DNA of 64,000 bases from Colwellia sp. MB3u-41. Its GTDB lineage: Bacteria > Pseudomonadota > Gammaproteobacteria > Enterobacterales > Alteromonadaceae. The notes beneath the pieces are model-generated. The model ran no database searches, had not been told where the DNA came from, and saw only the letters and a list, made by a program, of their open reading frames with translations. Shown here piece by piece: positions 18,861-28,769 of the stretch (within the stretch, counting starts at the first letter, position 1; the number at the start of each line of letters is the position of its first letter). Location of the stretch: positions 584,015 through 648,014 of the forward strand of contig NZ_JACGUT010000082.1 of the NCBI RefSeq assembly GCF_014076845.1. The letters run 5' to 3'. The translations under genes and the position numbers were made by a program.

Positions 18861-20278
18861 TAATCTTCATCTAAAACATGCGGACCCGCATAATTGTCAA
18901 AGCGTGAAAATTGCCCTTGGAAAGTTAGTGGCACACGACCAATTGGGCCATTACGTTGTTTACCAATGATTATTTCTGCCATACCTTTAAATTCAGAATC
19001 ATCATGATAAACTTCATCACGATAAATAAACATGATCAAATCAGCATCTTGCTCAATAGAGCCCGACTCACGAAGATCCGAGTTAATAGGACGTTTATCT
19101 GAACGTTGCTCCAAACTACGGTTAAGCTGAGAAAGCGCAACAACTGGTACTTGCAATTCTTTTGCTAATGCTTTTAATGACCGTGATATTTCTGCTATTT
19201 CTAGCGTTCGGTTATCAGCAAACTGTGGTGCACGCATTAACTGTAAATAATCAATCATTATCATACTTATACCACCATGATCACGAGCAATACGACGTGC
19301 ACGAGAGCGAACGTCAGTAGGTGTTAAACCAGCGGCGTCATCAATAAACATTTTACCTTTATCAATAAGTAAACCCATCGTTGATGACAAGCGCGCCCAA
19401 TCTTCATCACCTAATTGTCCCGTACGAATTTTGGTTTGATCAATACGACCTAAAGAGGCAAGCATCCTCATCATCAATTGTTCTGCGGGCATTTCTAAAC
19501 TGAAAATCAATGCAGGTTTATCTTCTGTCATCGCCGCATTTTCTGCAATGTTCATCGCGAATGTGGTTTTCCCCATTGAAGGACGTGCAGCAACAATAAT
19601 GAGGTCTGATTTTTGGAAACCAGCCGTCATTTTATCTAAATCAGAAAAGCCACTAGAAACACCAGTAACACCATTATTAGGCGCAGAACAAAGCTGCTCA
19701 ATACGATCAACCGTTTTTTCTAAAACCGAGGTAATGTTTTCTGGTCCCTCTGATTTATTAGCGCGCTGCTCAGCAATAGCGAATATTTTAGTTTCAGCAA
19801 AATCAAGAAGTTCTGCACTCGCACGTCCTTGAGGATCATAACCCGCTTCAGCAATTTCATTCGCTACACTGATCATTTCACGTGTAACAGCACGCTCTCG
19901 CACAATATCCGCATAAGCAGTAATGTTAGCAGCACTAGGCGTATTCCTCATCATTTCTGCGAGGTAAGCAAAACCACCAGCGTCTTCGAGTCGTTGCTCG
20001 TTTTCTAGTGCTTCAGATAAGGTAATTAAATCAACAGGGTTGCCTAATTCAATTAACGCAGCAATGGTTTCAAAAGTGATACGATGCGAACGACTGTAAA
20101 AATCTTGGGCAACAACACGTTCACCGACACGGTCCCAAGTCTCGTTATCAAGCAGTAAACCACCCAGTACAGATTGTTCAGCCTCAAGTGAATGAGGCGG
20201 AACTTTTAAAGCATTCATCTGACTATCTTGAGAATACTTCTTATCTTTAAAAAATTTATTTGGCTTGCGCTCTGCCAT
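18860..20278 (-). CDS. dnaB: Replicative DNA helicase
   Basis: 472 residues. The N-terminal DnaB domain (PHSLEAEQSVLGGLL) is followed by the RecA-like helicase domain with Walker A (ARPSMGKTTFAMN) and Walker B (MIMIDYLQLM). The conserved QLNRSLEQRSDKRP and DLRESGSIEQDADLI segments follow. It unwinds DNA at the replication fork as a hexamer. It is the first gene of the dnaB-alr pair. Length and motifs are normal; no intein. Confidence 0.97.
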   Translation of the reverse strand: MAERKPNKFFKDKKYSQDSQMNALKVPPHSLEAEQSVLGGLLLDNETWDRVGERVVAQDFYSRSHRITFETIAALIELGNPVDLITLSEALENEQRLEDAGGFAYLAEMMRNTPSAANITAYADIVRERAVTREMISVANEIAEAGYDPQGRASAELLDFAETKIFAIAEQRANKSEGPENITSVLEKTVDRIEQLCSAPNNGVTGVSSGFSDLDKMTAGFQKSDLIIVAARPSMGKTTFAMNIAENAAMTEDKPALIFSLEMPAEQLMMRMLASLGRIDQTKIRTGQLGDEDWARLSSTMGLLIDKGKMFIDDAAGLTPTDVRSRARRIARDHGGISMIMIDYLQLMRAPQFADNRTLEIAEISRSLKALAKELQVPVVALSQLNRSLEQRSDKRPINSDLRESGSIEQDADLIMFIYRDEVYHDDSEFKGMAEIIIGKQRNGPIGRVPLTFQGQFSRFDNYAGPHVLDED

Positions 20279-20361
20279 TTATATACCCTAAAACACTATC
20301 GCAAATGCGAGATTAAAACTTTTCGTAGGTTAGCAGAATTTCCTTTGAAACAGAATAAAAA

Positions 20362-20389
20362 AACGAGCTAGCATCGTCCCTAACTCGTT
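20362..20389 (-). terminator. Rho-independent terminator of the DUF4097 operon
   Basis: A 10-bp stem (AACGAGTTAG / CTAGCTCGTT on the minus strand, one G.T pair) with an 8-base loop, followed by a run of seven T. It lies 28 bases past the stop at 20417. Confidence 0.85.
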
Positions 20390-20416
20390 CTATTTTAAAT
20401 GCCTGAACAATAAAGA

Positions 20417-21364
20417 TTAATGGCTAACATTAATCACACCACTTACTGTACTTGCACGTACATTGGCATTAGCACTACCAGTTTCAAATTGTAATGTTGA
20501 ACTTGGGCCATACTTAGCTTTATTGGCTTTTTGACCGGTAACTTTATTAATAATATCACCGCTAGCACTTGTAGATAAACGAAAACTTGCGTTCACATTT
20601 TTCTGGAGTTTTAAGGCTAAGCCACCGCTAATACTCGACATTTTTACCTCTCCCCCATCGTTTAACGATAAACTTCCTGAAAAATCACCACTGATATTTG
20701 AAACCGTTAGTTCGTCAACCTCGTTCAGTGAGATTTTAATATCACCACTGACATTCTCGATCTCCACTTCTTTTGCTGTTGATTGTGAATCAATTTCGCC
20801 ACTGATCACACGCAAACTCAAGCGTCCGCTAGATTGACGATCTTTAATATTGCCACTAACCGTCGACAAACTTACTTTACCAGATAATTTTTTGCTGTCG
20901 ATATCGCCACTCACTGAAATTAATTCAATGCGTTCGCTTAAATTAATTGCGTTAACGTTACCACTGACTGTTTTTCCTTCTGCACTGGCATGTAAATTTT
21001 CAAAGCTAATATCACTCGAAATACCATCAAAGCTGACACGAATGTTTTTTGGCATGTGTATCGTTAGTATCGAACCTTTATGGTGGCCCCAAAAGTTATT
21101 GTTATGCTTTTCAAGCTCAACTTTAATTTTTACACTTGAACCTTGCTGCTTAAACAGTAAACCTTCTGCTTCATCTTCCAACTCTCCTTTAACCGCAATG
21201 ATATTTTTGTCCCAACCAATAACGGTAACCTTGCCGCGCAAATTTTCGATATTAACACTACTCACATCCCTTAGCGTTAATGACTTATCTATCTGCTCAC
21301 CAGCAAAACTTGAACAAGCCACAGAAAATAACATCATCGGAATAACTTTTTGTAAAATACTCAT
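20417..21364 (-). CDS. DUF4097-family exported beta-repeat protein
   Basis: 315 residues with a signal peptide (MSILQKVIPMMLFSVACSSFA). The mature part is a series of short repeated strands, 'VSGDIDSK', 'VSGNIKDR', 'ISGEIDSQ', 'VSGDIKIS', 'ISGDFSGS', which is the right-handed beta-helix-like pattern of DUF4097/DUF2807 (putative adhesin) proteins. It is the third gene after an ECF sigma factor and its anti-sigma partner, and the terminator at 20362-20389 closes the operon. It is probably an envelope protein made in response to the sigma factor. Confidence 0.8.
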   Translation of the reverse strand: MSILQKVIPMMLFSVACSSFAGEQIDKSLTLRDVSSVNIENLRGKVTVIGWDKNIIAVKGELEDEAEGLLFKQQGSSVKIKVELEKHNNNFWGHHKGSILTIHMPKNIRVSFDGISSDISFENLHASAEGKTVSGNVNAINLSERIELISVSGDIDSKKLSGKVSLSTVSGNIKDRQSSGRLSLRVISGEIDSQSTAKEVEIENVSGDIKISLNEVDELTVSNISGDFSGSLSLNDGGEVKMSSISGGLALKLQKNVNASFRLSTSASGDIINKVTGQKANKAKYGPSSTLQFETGSANANVRASTVSGVINVSH

Positions 21365-21388
21365 AACTACCTCTATATATTACTACTT

Positions 21389-21925
21389 TTAAATACTTTG
21401 CCATTTAGGACTGTACAATTGACTCAATAAGTCGAGCTCTTTTTTTTGTGTCCAGCGTAATAAGTTCAGTAAATCATTATTACTAGGATCTTCGGTTAAC
21501 GCTTTTTCAATGGTTGTCTGAGCAGAGCTAAGCTTACTTAATTCTTCTTGAATTTCTTTGGGTAACTCCGACACTTTTGGCTGACCAAAACTCACCAACA
21601 TAGTTTGTTTTGTTTGTTTAAAGTTTTCTTGCATAGCCATAACTAAGTTCAATGGAGAATGATCTTGTTTCGCTAAATTTACTGATTTATCTGCAAGTTG
21701 TGGGGAAAAAGAAAACCAAGTAACCAATACTGCTACAACGAGTGATGCTGCCCATGCTGTCGAGATGAAAGCTGCTTTTTTAGGTGAATCAAATGACAGT
21801 TTATCTTGTTGCTTTGTCTGAATAGCACGTTCAATACCTGCCCATAAATCGCGTTGCGGTGTCATTTCATCAGGTAATTCAGCCACGGTTTTTTGCAAAT
21901 CTTGCTCTGACAATAATTTACTCAT
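21389..21925 (-). CDS. Predicted anti-sigma factor, membrane-bound
   Basis: 178 residues from the ATG at 21925; an in-frame ATG at 21937 lies further inside the sigma gene and is less likely. The N-terminal helical region (MSKLLSEQDLQKTVAELPDEMTPQRDLWAGIERAI) should face the cytoplasm and bind the sigma factor. A single membrane segment (about residues 55-75, AAFISTAWAASLVVAVLVTWF) and a periplasmic helical tail follow. It overlaps the end of the sigma gene by four bases, the usual sign of a sigma/anti-sigma pair. No zinc-binding HxxxCxxC motif is visible, so it is not a ZAS-type anti-sigma. Confidence 0.75.
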   Translation of the reverse strand: MSKLLSEQDLQKTVAELPDEMTPQRDLWAGIERAIQTKQQDKLSFDSPKKAAFISTAWAASLVVAVLVTWFSFSPQLADKSVNLAKQDHSPLNLVMAMQENFKQTKQTMLVSFGQPKVSELPKEIQEELSKLSSAQTTIEKALTEDPSNNDLLNLLRWTQKKELDLLSQLYSPKWQSI

Positions 21926-22512
21926 ATCTCGACCCACTCTCTTAATAAACTTTTTGCTCTATGGTATTGTGCTTTACTTGTGCCTACTGCCATATCTAAC
22001 ATTTTTGCAATTTCTTCATGACGATAACCCTCAACAGCGAACAGAACAAATACTAATCGTGCCCTTTCTGGCAGCCTTGCTATTTGTGTATCTAATGCAG
22101 TTAACTCAATCGTATCTTCCATTTCTACGGCCACATCTTGAATGGTTTGATCTTCAATACTGAAAATACGTTGCAACCAGTTTTTATGCTTACGTAAATG
22201 CCCAAGTACAATGTTGCTCGTTACACTGTGTAGCCAAGTGGAAAATTTACTGTCGCCACGAAAATTAGATATTTTTTGCCAAAGTTGCACAAATACTTCT
22301 TGGCAAACATCTTCTGCGCTGTCTTTATCCGCCAGCATACGCCAGCAAATGGCATAAACTTTTCTATGATACTTTTGATAAAGTTGATAGAAAGCTTGCT
22401 GATCACCTTGTTGCGCTCGGCATATTATCGCTTGCTCTTCCGCTATTTCAGGCGAAGTAGTTAGCTGACTATCAGTCCAACTTTTAATGTTAATAACTTT
22501 CGGATTATCCAA
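21922..22512 (-). CDS. ECF-type RNA polymerase sigma factor
   Basis: 196 residues. Region 2 is complete (FYQLYQKYHRKVYAICWRML, EDVCQEVFVQLWQKI, FSTWLHSVTSNIVLGHLRK). Region 4 follows, with the HTH EEIAKMLDMAVGTSKAQYHR, which would contact the -35 element. The upstream leader is short. It is the first gene of an operon with a membrane anti-sigma and a DUF4097 protein, so it probably controls an envelope response and its own operon. Its target promoters cannot be read here. Confidence 0.88.
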   Translation of the reverse strand: MDNPKVINIKSWTDSQLTTSPEIAEEQAIICRAQQGDQQAFYQLYQKYHRKVYAICWRMLADKDSAEDVCQEVFVQLWQKISNFRGDSKFSTWLHSVTSNIVLGHLRKHKNWLQRIFSIEDQTIQDVAVEMEDTIELTALDTQIARLPERARLVFVLFAVEGYRHEEIAKMLDMAVGTSKAQYHRAKSLLREWVEI

Positions 22513-22662
22513 AGGTTAACTCTCAGTAATAGTGTTGTTATAAGGTAAGATACGTGATCTAAGAAAAGGGTTTAAATAAAAGATAAATAAATTTATCTTT
22601 TATTTGCGATTACATGAACACATAGTTGTATTCTTAGGAGGTAAACTTGAATTTCAGACATA

Positions 22663-22688
22663 AAAAAAGCGTCTTAAGACGCTTTTTT
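22663..22688. terminator. Bidirectional terminator downstream of rpmE
   Basis: A perfect 26-base palindrome: A6, then GCGTCTTAAGACGC, then T6. It works on either strand. It ends rpmE (minus) and shields the sigma-factor region. Confidence 0.9.
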
Positions 22689-22712
22689 ATACATTTTGAT
22701 TTTAGCGTAATA

Positions 22713-22925
22713 TTACTTGCTGCTAAGAGCACCAAAACGTTTGTTGAATTTATCAACACGACCACCGGTCTCAGCAGCTTTCTGCTTACCAGTGTAAAAT
22801 GGGTGACAAGCTGAACATACGTCTAAGTGAATATCTTTTTTCGCTGTAGAACGCGTTACGATGATGTTACCGCAAGAACATGTTGCTTTGAACTCAACGT
22901 AATTAGGATGAATACCGTCTTTCAT
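22713..22925 (-). CDS. rpmE: 50S ribosomal protein L31
   Basis: 70 residues from ATG 22925 (MKDGIHPNY), with GAGG just upstream; a longer in-frame start at 22955 would add ten residues that are not part of L31. The zinc-binding Cys set (CSCG and [13 protein letters not shown]) marks the zinc-containing C+ type, whose release under zinc limitation is often countered by a Zur-controlled paralogue. It is bound to the large ribosomal subunit. Confidence 0.95.
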   Translation of the reverse strand: MKDGIHPNYVEFKATCSCGNIIVTRSTAKKDIHLDVCSACHPFYTGKQKAAETGGRVDKFNKRFGALSSK

Positions 22926-23171
22926 AGAAACCTCTGTATAAGGCCGTATCGCCACTTAGTCAGTCATTATTGCTGCTAAGCACCATACGAGTTAAAAATA
23001 ATGGAGGCGAATTTTAAATCATCACCACATGCTTAGCAATAGCCTAAGGATACTAATTGCTAAAAAATGAACAATTAATCAATAACGGGGATTAAAGTGG
23101 AACTTTGTACAAAATCGCACTTGGCATCTTAACAACAAGTCGGCAGAATAAGCGTAATTATAGTCAAAAAA

Positions 23172-25397
23172 GTGTTCTCTATGCAGGTGAGTTATATTCA
23201 AGTCGCTATTCCTGTTCCCATGCGTCAGTTATTTACTTATATCGTTCCTGCAACCATCAATGGTGAAGATATTCAAACAGGCGCACGTGTAATCGTCCCT
23301 TTTGGTCACCGTCAAGTCATTGGTATCATCATAAGTACCAGCACAACATCTGATATTGAAGACAAAAAACTTAAATCCATTATTAGTTTAGTGAATGACA
23401 ATTTTCACCTTCCCCCTACTTTATTAAAATTTTTATTGCGCTGTGCCGATTATTATCATCATCCTGTTGGCGATGTATTACAACTTGCTCTGCCAGTTTT
23501 ACTTCGACAAGTTGAACAGCCTACTATTGATTTAGCCACTACATGGCATAGCCAACAATTTGAACAGGTAAATGAAGAAACAGTTACGCTTGAGAAAATT
23601 ACCAAGCGAGCACCCAAACAAGCTGAACTCTATGCTTTAATCAACACTCATCAGGGACTCACTTGGGCAGAAATTCGTACCTTAGGCTTTACAAAAGCGC
23701 AATTGAACACCCTTGAAAAGAAACAGCTCATTGAGGAAAAAGAACAAAAATCTGAATGTTTTGTTTATCACGACGATGCTTTAGCCGAAGATGAAAAATT
23801 AACATTAACCGTTGAACAAGCCGTTATTGTTTCAGCGGTGAAAGCATCTTTTGATCAATTTTCTTGTCATCTGGTTGATGGCATAACAGGAAGTGGTAAA
23901 ACTGAAGTTTATTTACAAGCCATGGAAAAAACCTTAGCGGCAAATAAACAAGTTCTTGTACTCGTGCCTGAAATTGGCTTAACACCACAAATGCTCAGTC
24001 GCTTTGAACAGCGCTTTAATTTACCTATTTGTTTACACCATTCTGGGCTAAATGACAAAGAACGCTTACAAACCTGGCTCGCCGCACAGCGGGGTACCGC
24101 AGCAATAATCATTGGTACACGTTCAGCGGTTTTCTCTCCACTACATCACTTAGGCTTAATTATTGTCGATGAAGAGCACGATGGCTCTTTTAAACAACAA
24201 GACAGTTTTCGTTATCAAGCACGCGACATTGCTATTTTACGAGCGGGTCAGTTAAATATTCCTATTGTGCTAGGTAGTGCCACCCCCAGTTTAGAGACAT
24301 TACAAAATGCGCTATCCGGTAAGTACCAATATCATCAATTAACCCAAAGACCGGGCCAAAGTACGCAATCTAAAATAACGCTTATTAATGTTGCACAACA
24401 GCAAATGGAACATGGTTTATCCGGCACCTTAAAAAAAGCGATTGGAACGACCCTTAAGCGTGGCGAGCAAGCATTAATATTTCTCAACCGTCGAGGCTAT
24501 GCTCCTGCCATAAATTGCCAAGAATGTCATTGGATAGCAGATTGTCAGCGTTGTAATAAGCCTTATACCTTGCACCAAGGGCAAAAATTACTCATTTGTC
24601 ATCACTGTAGTAGCCAGAAACGCATTCCTTATCAATGCCCAAGTTGTGGAAGTGTACGTATTAAACCTATGGGACAAGGTACAGAGCAATTAGAAGAACG
24701 TATCGGTGAACTATTCGAGAACTACAGTACGGTAAGAATTGATCGCGACAGCACTCGTAAAAAAGGAGAACTGGCAAAATTATTACAAGAGGTCAGCGAT
24801 AAAAAACATCAGTTACTTATTGGCACGCAAATGCTAGCAAAAGGACATCATTTTCCAGATGTGACACTCGTTGCTGTTTTAGACGTTGATGGTGCTTTAT
24901 TTAGCTTTGATTTTCGTGCTGCTGAGCACATGGCACAGCTGTTAGTACAAGTTGCAGGTCGTGCAGGCCGCGAAAGTAAACCAGGCCGGGTATTAGTACA
25001 AACCAATTTCCCAGATCATCCACTGTTACAAGATCTAGTGAATAACGGTTATCCTCATTTTGCCAAATATGCATTAACAGAGCGCAAACAAGCATTATTA
25101 CCGCCGTTTAGCTATCAAGCCCTTTTTCGCGCTGAAGCTAATTACCCCTCTTACCCTGAAAAATTTTTGAGCGCATTAACAGACGTTACTTTTGATGGTT
25201 GTCAGTTCGCAGGCCCAGTGCCTGCTGCAATGGAGAAAAAAGCAGGAAAATATCGTTACCATTTAATTGTACAAGCTAAGTCACGTAAACAGCTTCACTT
25301 TGCCGTTTATCGACTCATTCATACTATTGCTCAAAATGAATGGCAAAAAAAAGTGCGCTGGACAGTGGATATTGATCCCCTTGATTTAAGCTGGTAA
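23172..25397 (+). CDS. priA: Primosomal protein N', replication restart helicase
   Basis: 741 residues from GTG 23172; ATG at 23181 is an equally possible start. The N-terminal 3'-DNA-binding domain (MQVSYIQVAIPVPM) comes first. The helicase core has Walker A (DGITGSGKTEVYLQ), DEEHDGSFKQQD and GSATPSLETL. The zinc-binding region has eight Cys (CQECHWIADCQRC and CHHCSSQKRIPYQCPSC), as in E. coli PriA. It reloads the replisome at stalled forks. It is monocistronic; ftsN follows after 159 bases. Confidence 0.97.
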   Translation: MFSMQVSYIQVAIPVPMRQLFTYIVPATINGEDIQTGARVIVPFGHRQVIGIIISTSTTSDIEDKKLKSIISLVNDNFHLPPTLLKFLLRCADYYHHPVGDVLQLALPVLLRQVEQPTIDLATTWHSQQFEQVNEETVTLEKITKRAPKQAELYALINTHQGLTWAEIRTLGFTKAQLNTLEKKQLIEEKEQKSECFVYHDDALAEDEKLTLTVEQAVIVSAVKASFDQFSCHLVDGITGSGKTEVYLQAMEKTLAANKQVLVLVPEIGLTPQMLSRFEQRFNLPICLHHSGLNDKERLQTWLAAQRGTAAIIIGTRSAVFSPLHHLGLIIVDEEHDGSFKQQDSFRYQARDIAILRAGQLNIPIVLGSATPSLETLQNALSGKYQYHQLTQRPGQSTQSKITLINVAQQQMEHGLSGTLKKAIGTTLKRGEQALIFLNRRGYAPAINCQECHWIADCQRCNKPYTLHQGQKLLICHHCSSQKRIPYQCPSCGSVRIKPMGQGTEQLEERIGELFENYSTVRIDRDSTRKKGELAKLLQEVSDKKHQLLIGTQMLAKGHHFPDVTLVAVLDVDGALFSFDFRAAEHMAQLLVQVAGRAGRESKPGRVLVQTNFPDHPLLQDLVNNGYPHFAKYALTERKQALLPPFSYQALFRAEANYPSYPEKFLSALTDVTFDGCQFAGPVPAAMEKKAGKYRYHLIVQAKSRKQLHFAVYRLIHTIAQNEWQKKVRWTVDIDPLDLSW

Positions 25398-25556
25398 TTA
25401 CCTGCTGATCCCATTCACCAACGAGGTAGCTAAGTAGCGTACTTTGAATGGCAATGGCGAGATATTGCACTCTATTACAATTTTCTATTTAAACTAGTGT
25501 TATTTCTTTACCAGTTGGTTAGAATTAGTTGATGTTTACCGGTATATTATTATTTA

Positions 25557-26111
25557 ATGGCTCATCAAGATTACGTTTCCCGCGCTCAAAATAAAAAGAA
25601 AAGTCCTTATAAAAGTAAAGTGGCTCCTAAACCAACGTTCACTGTAAAATTTAAACTTGTCTTGTTGCTCGCTATTTTATTGATTGGTGGCTTTAGTTAC
25701 GGTTTATGGGCGATAAAAGATAAAAAACCATCAACTTCTCCTGTAAAAGTAGTCAAAGAAGACACACGCGTTGTCAAAGAAAAAGCATTACCTGCGCCAC
25801 CTAAAGAGATATGGGCTTATGTGGACAATCTCCAAAGTAAAGAGGTTGAAGTGGGTAAGTATGAAGTTAAAGACAAAGGTCCCTATAAAATGCAATGTGC
25901 TTCATTTAGAACAATGAAACAAGCAGAGATATTAAAAGCAACGATTGCCTTTACTGGCTTAACGTCTCAAATAAGTGAATCAAAAGGCAAGAACGGTATT
26001 TATTACAAAGTATTCTTAGGCCCTTATGAGCGAAAACGTGAAGCAGAAAAAGATAAACATAAGTTAAAAAGCAATAATGTAAATGGTTGTCAAATCTGGT
26101 TTTGGAAATAA
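25557..26111 (+). CDS. ftsN: SPOR-domain cell-division protein
   Basis: 184 residues. A short basic cytoplasmic segment is followed by one membrane helix (about residues 29-51, FKLVLLLAILLIGGFSYGLWAI), a proline/lysine linker and a C-terminal SPOR domain (about 105-184; YKMQCASFRTMKQAE, YYKVFLGPYERKREAEK). FtsN between priA and hslV is a conserved gammaproteobacterial order. It binds denuded septal peptidoglycan and activates the division synthase. It is shorter than E. coli FtsN because the linker is brief. Confidence 0.88.
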   Translation: MAHQDYVSRAQNKKKSPYKSKVAPKPTFTVKFKLVLLLAILLIGGFSYGLWAIKDKKPSTSPVKVVKEDTRVVKEKALPAPPKEIWAYVDNLQSKEVEVGKYEVKDKGPYKMQCASFRTMKQAEILKATIAFTGLTSQISESKGKNGIYYKVFLGPYERKREAEKDKHKLKSNNVNGCQIWFWK

Positions 26112-26180
26112 AACGAAACAGATTAATGAGCGATAAATTAGTTCGATTGACATAATAGCCACATTTATCTAGTTCCCTCC

Positions 26181-26207
26181 TTGAAAAAGTCATAATGAGC
26201 CTTATCT
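26181..26207 (+). promoter_or_regulatory. Candidate heat-shock (sigma32) promoter of hslVU
   Basis: TTGAAA at 26181-26186, preceded by CTCC, and CCTTATCT about 13 bases later resemble the sigma32 elements CCCTTGAAA and CCCCATNT (6 of 8 at the -10). It lies 38-64 bases before the hslV start. hslVU is a known heat-shock operon, so the match is expected, but it is by eye only. Confidence 0.45.
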
Positions 26208-26244
26208 ATTCTCCATAGATGTAAATAAATATTTGAGGTTAATT

Positions 26245-26763
26245 GTGACGACTATTGTATGCGTAAGACGTAATGGCAAAGTAGCTATTGGTGGTGATGG
26301 ACAAGTTTCACTTGGAAATACCGTAATGAAAGGCAACGCTCGTAAAGTTCGCCGTTTGTATAATGGTAAAGTACTTGCTGGTTTTGCTGGTGGTACTGCT
26401 GATGCTTTTACTTTGTTTGAGCGATTTGAGAGTAAGCTTGAACAGCATCAAGGACACTTAACGAAAGCCGCGGTGGAACTTGCTAAAGATTGGCGAAGTG
26501 ATCGCGCATTACGAAAGTTAGAAGCCTTACTTGCTGTTGCCGACGAAACAGCTTCATTAATTATCACGGGTAATGGTGATGTTGTACAACCAGAGCACGA
26601 TTTAATTGCTATTGGTAGTGGCGGGAATTTTGCTCAATCGGCAGCCACAGCGTTATTACAAAACACCGAACTAAGCGCTAAAGAAATTGTTGAGAAGTCA
26701 TTAACAATCGCTGGTGACATTTGTGTATTCACCAATCATCAGCATACGATTGACGAGCTATAA
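26245..26763 (+). CDS. hslV: HslUV protease, peptidase subunit
   Basis: 172 residues from GTG 26245, which has GAGG at 26235-26238 upstream. This start places the catalytic Thr directly after the removed first residue ([19 protein letters not shown]); the in-frame TTG at 26233 would hide it. NTN-hydrolase of the proteasome beta-type fold. It forms the proteolytic chamber of the HslUV complex in the cytoplasm. hslU follows after 55 bases in the same operon. Confidence 0.97.
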   Translation: MTTIVCVRRNGKVAIGGDGQVSLGNTVMKGNARKVRRLYNGKVLAGFAGGTADAFTLFERFESKLEQHQGHLTKAAVELAKDWRSDRALRKLEALLAVADETASLIITGNGDVVQPEHDLIAIGSGGNFAQSAATALLQNTELSAKEIVEKSLTIAGDICVFTNHQHTIDEL

Positions 26764-26818
26764 GGCTCCCTCTTGCTTAGTAAAATATAAAACAAGTAAC
26801 AATGCTTAAGGAATTATC

Positions 26819-28147
26819 ATGTCGAATATGACACCTCGTGAAATAGTCAGTGAATTAGACAGCCACATTATTGGTCAAAGTGACGCCAAACGTGCTGTTG
26901 CCATCGCCTTAAGAAATCGCTGGCGCAGAATGCAGTTAAACGAAGAATTACGTAATGAAGTTACCCCTAAAAATATTTTAATGATTGGCCCAACAGGTGT
27001 TGGTAAAACAGAAATCGCTCGTCGTTTAGCCAAGCTTGCCAACGCTCCTTTCATTAAAGTTGAAGCAACTAAATTTACCGAAGTAGGTTATGTAGGTAAA
27101 GAAGTTGAAACGATTATTCGCGATTTAGCGGATATGGCAATAAAGATGACCAAAGAGCAGGAAATGACTCGCGTAAAACATATCGCGGAAGAAGCGGCTG
27201 AAGAAAGAATTTTAGATATATTACTGCCACCACCACGTGACGGATTTGGAGCGGAAGGCGCTACTGACAATAGTAGTACTCGCCAAGCTTTTCGTAAGAA
27301 GTTTCGTGAAGGTCAACTGGACGACAAAGAAATAGAATTAGATTTAGCCGCCAGCCAAATGGGCGTTGAAATTATGGCACCTCCTGGCATGGAAGAAATG
27401 ACTTCGCAGTTACAAAACATGTTTCAAGGGATGTCTAATGAAAAAACAAGTAAGCGTAAATTAAAAATTAAAGATGCTTTCAAAGCTTTGCAAGAAGAAG
27501 AAGCCGCAAAAATTGTTAACAATGAAGATATTAAAGAAAAAGCTATTTATGCTGTAGAACAAAATGGCATCGTCTTTATCGATGAAATTGACAAAATTTG
27601 TAAACGTGGCGATAGCACAGGCCCCGATGTTTCTCGCGAAGGTGTTCAACGAGATTTATTGCCACTTATTGAAGGCTCAACGGTAAGCACTAAACATGGT
27701 ATGATTAAAACTGATCATATTTTATTTATTGCTTCTGGCGCCTTTCAAATGTCAAAACCATCTGATTTAATTCCTGAATTGCAAGGTCGATTACCGATTC
27801 GTGTTGAACTAAAACCGCTAACAACCCATGATTTTGTTAGAATTTTAACCGAACCCAATGCATCATTAACAGAACAATATATCGCTTTATTGGCAACAGA
27901 AGGCGTGCACGTTTCATTTAGTGAAGATGGCATTCAAGCTATCGCAAGTGCGGCATGGCAAGTCAATGAAAGTACTGAAAATATTGGTGCTAGGCGCTTA
28001 CATACGATGATGGAACGTTTGATTGAAGACTTATCATTTAATGCGGACAAGCGCGCTGGCGAAACAATTACTATTGATGCAAAGTATGTAGACTCTACTA
28101 TTTCTGAACTCGTTAGAAATGAAGATTTAAGCCGTTTTATCCTATAG
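26819..28147 (+). CDS. hslU: HslUV protease, ATPase subunit
   Basis: 442 residues, AAA+ unfoldase. Walker A is [13 protein letters not shown] and Walker B is [10 protein letters not shown]. The intermediate (I) domain lies between, at about residues 110-240, and the C-terminal 'LSRFIL' docks into HslV. Normal length. Co-transcribed with hslV; a hairpin at 28155-28180 follows. Confidence 0.97.
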   Translation: MSNMTPREIVSELDSHIIGQSDAKRAVAIALRNRWRRMQLNEELRNEVTPKNILMIGPTGVGKTEIARRLAKLANAPFIKVEATKFTEVGYVGKEVETIIRDLADMAIKMTKEQEMTRVKHIAEEAAEERILDILLPPPRDGFGAEGATDNSSTRQAFRKKFREGQLDDKEIELDLAASQMGVEIMAPPGMEEMTSQLQNMFQGMSNEKTSKRKLKIKDAFKALQEEEAAKIVNNEDIKEKAIYAVEQNGIVFIDEIDKICKRGDSTGPDVSREGVQRDLLPLIEGSTVSTKHGMIKTDHILFIASGAFQMSKPSDLIPELQGRLPIRVELKPLTTHDFVRILTEPNASLTEQYIALLATEGVHVSFSEDGIQAIASAAWQVNESTENIGARRLHTMMERLIEDLSFNADKRAGETITIDAKYVDSTISELVRNEDLSRFIL

Positions 28148-28154
28148 AAAATAA

Positions 28155-28180
28155 AGAGTAGGAGGTTATCCTTCTACTCT
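28155..28180 (+). terminator. Hairpin after hslU
   Basis: An 11-bp stem (AGAGTAGGAGG / CCTTCTACTCT, one G.T pair) with loop TTAT, 8 bases past the hslU stop. The following T tract is weak. Confidence 0.55.
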
Positions 28181-28266
28181 TATGCCCTACCAAATAAGAT
28201 GTATGCTTAAAAGTACTTTAAAAAGATACGCGCCTATAATCAAACCCATTATGAACGAGGGAATTA

Positions 28267-28632
28267 ATGAATATCATTCAGTTTACGCTTAATCGTCAGC
28301 AAAAAAAACTGACCCTTAATTTTGATAGTAATCATCAGCTTAGTTTCGACTTTGAATACCTAAGAGTATTCTCTCCAAGCGAAGCCAAGCCTAAAAGTGG
28401 TGCTAAAACACCAGAAGTTTTTCATAAAAAAGAGGTACAATTAACACGTATTGAACCACTGGGTAAATATGGCCATCGCTTAGTATTTGATGATAAACAT
28501 AGTGCCATTTTTACTGATCAAACATTCAAAATATTGTTCGAAGATTATAACGTTAACTGGCAAGACTATTGTGAAAGCTTAACCGGTAACCAGAATAGAG
28601 AAACATCGATTAACTTTGTTGAAGTGAAATAA
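28267..28632 (+). CDS. DUF971 (GBBH-like N-terminal) domain protein
   Basis: 121 residues. The core matches DUF971: L.FDFEYLRVFSPSEAK near residues 27-41 and 'LTRIEPLGKYGHRLVFDDKHSAIFT' near 58-82. This domain also forms the N-terminus of gamma-butyrobetaine hydroxylase and occurs in proteins tied to Fe-S assembly. It is often found just downstream of hslVU in gammaproteobacteria. The role is unproven. Confidence 0.85.
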   Translation: MNIIQFTLNRQQKKLTLNFDSNHQLSFDFEYLRVFSPSEAKPKSGAKTPEVFHKKEVQLTRIEPLGKYGHRLVFDDKHSAIFTDQTFKILFEDYNVNWQDYCESLTGNQNRETSINFVEVK

Positions 28633-28769
28633 ACTATTTTATATCTGTTGCCAACCGTATGCTCTTTCCGTGGGCATTATTAATTGTAACAGATATAAAT
28701 AGATAATTTTTTAGGGGCATTTTCTCTCGATAATACAAAACGCTATATATTCAAGAGAAAATGATAGTC

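Noticed and set aside
22636..22655. AGGAGG followed by a TTG on the plus strand
   Set aside because: The frame runs through a terminator and antisense through rpmE, so coding is very unlikely.
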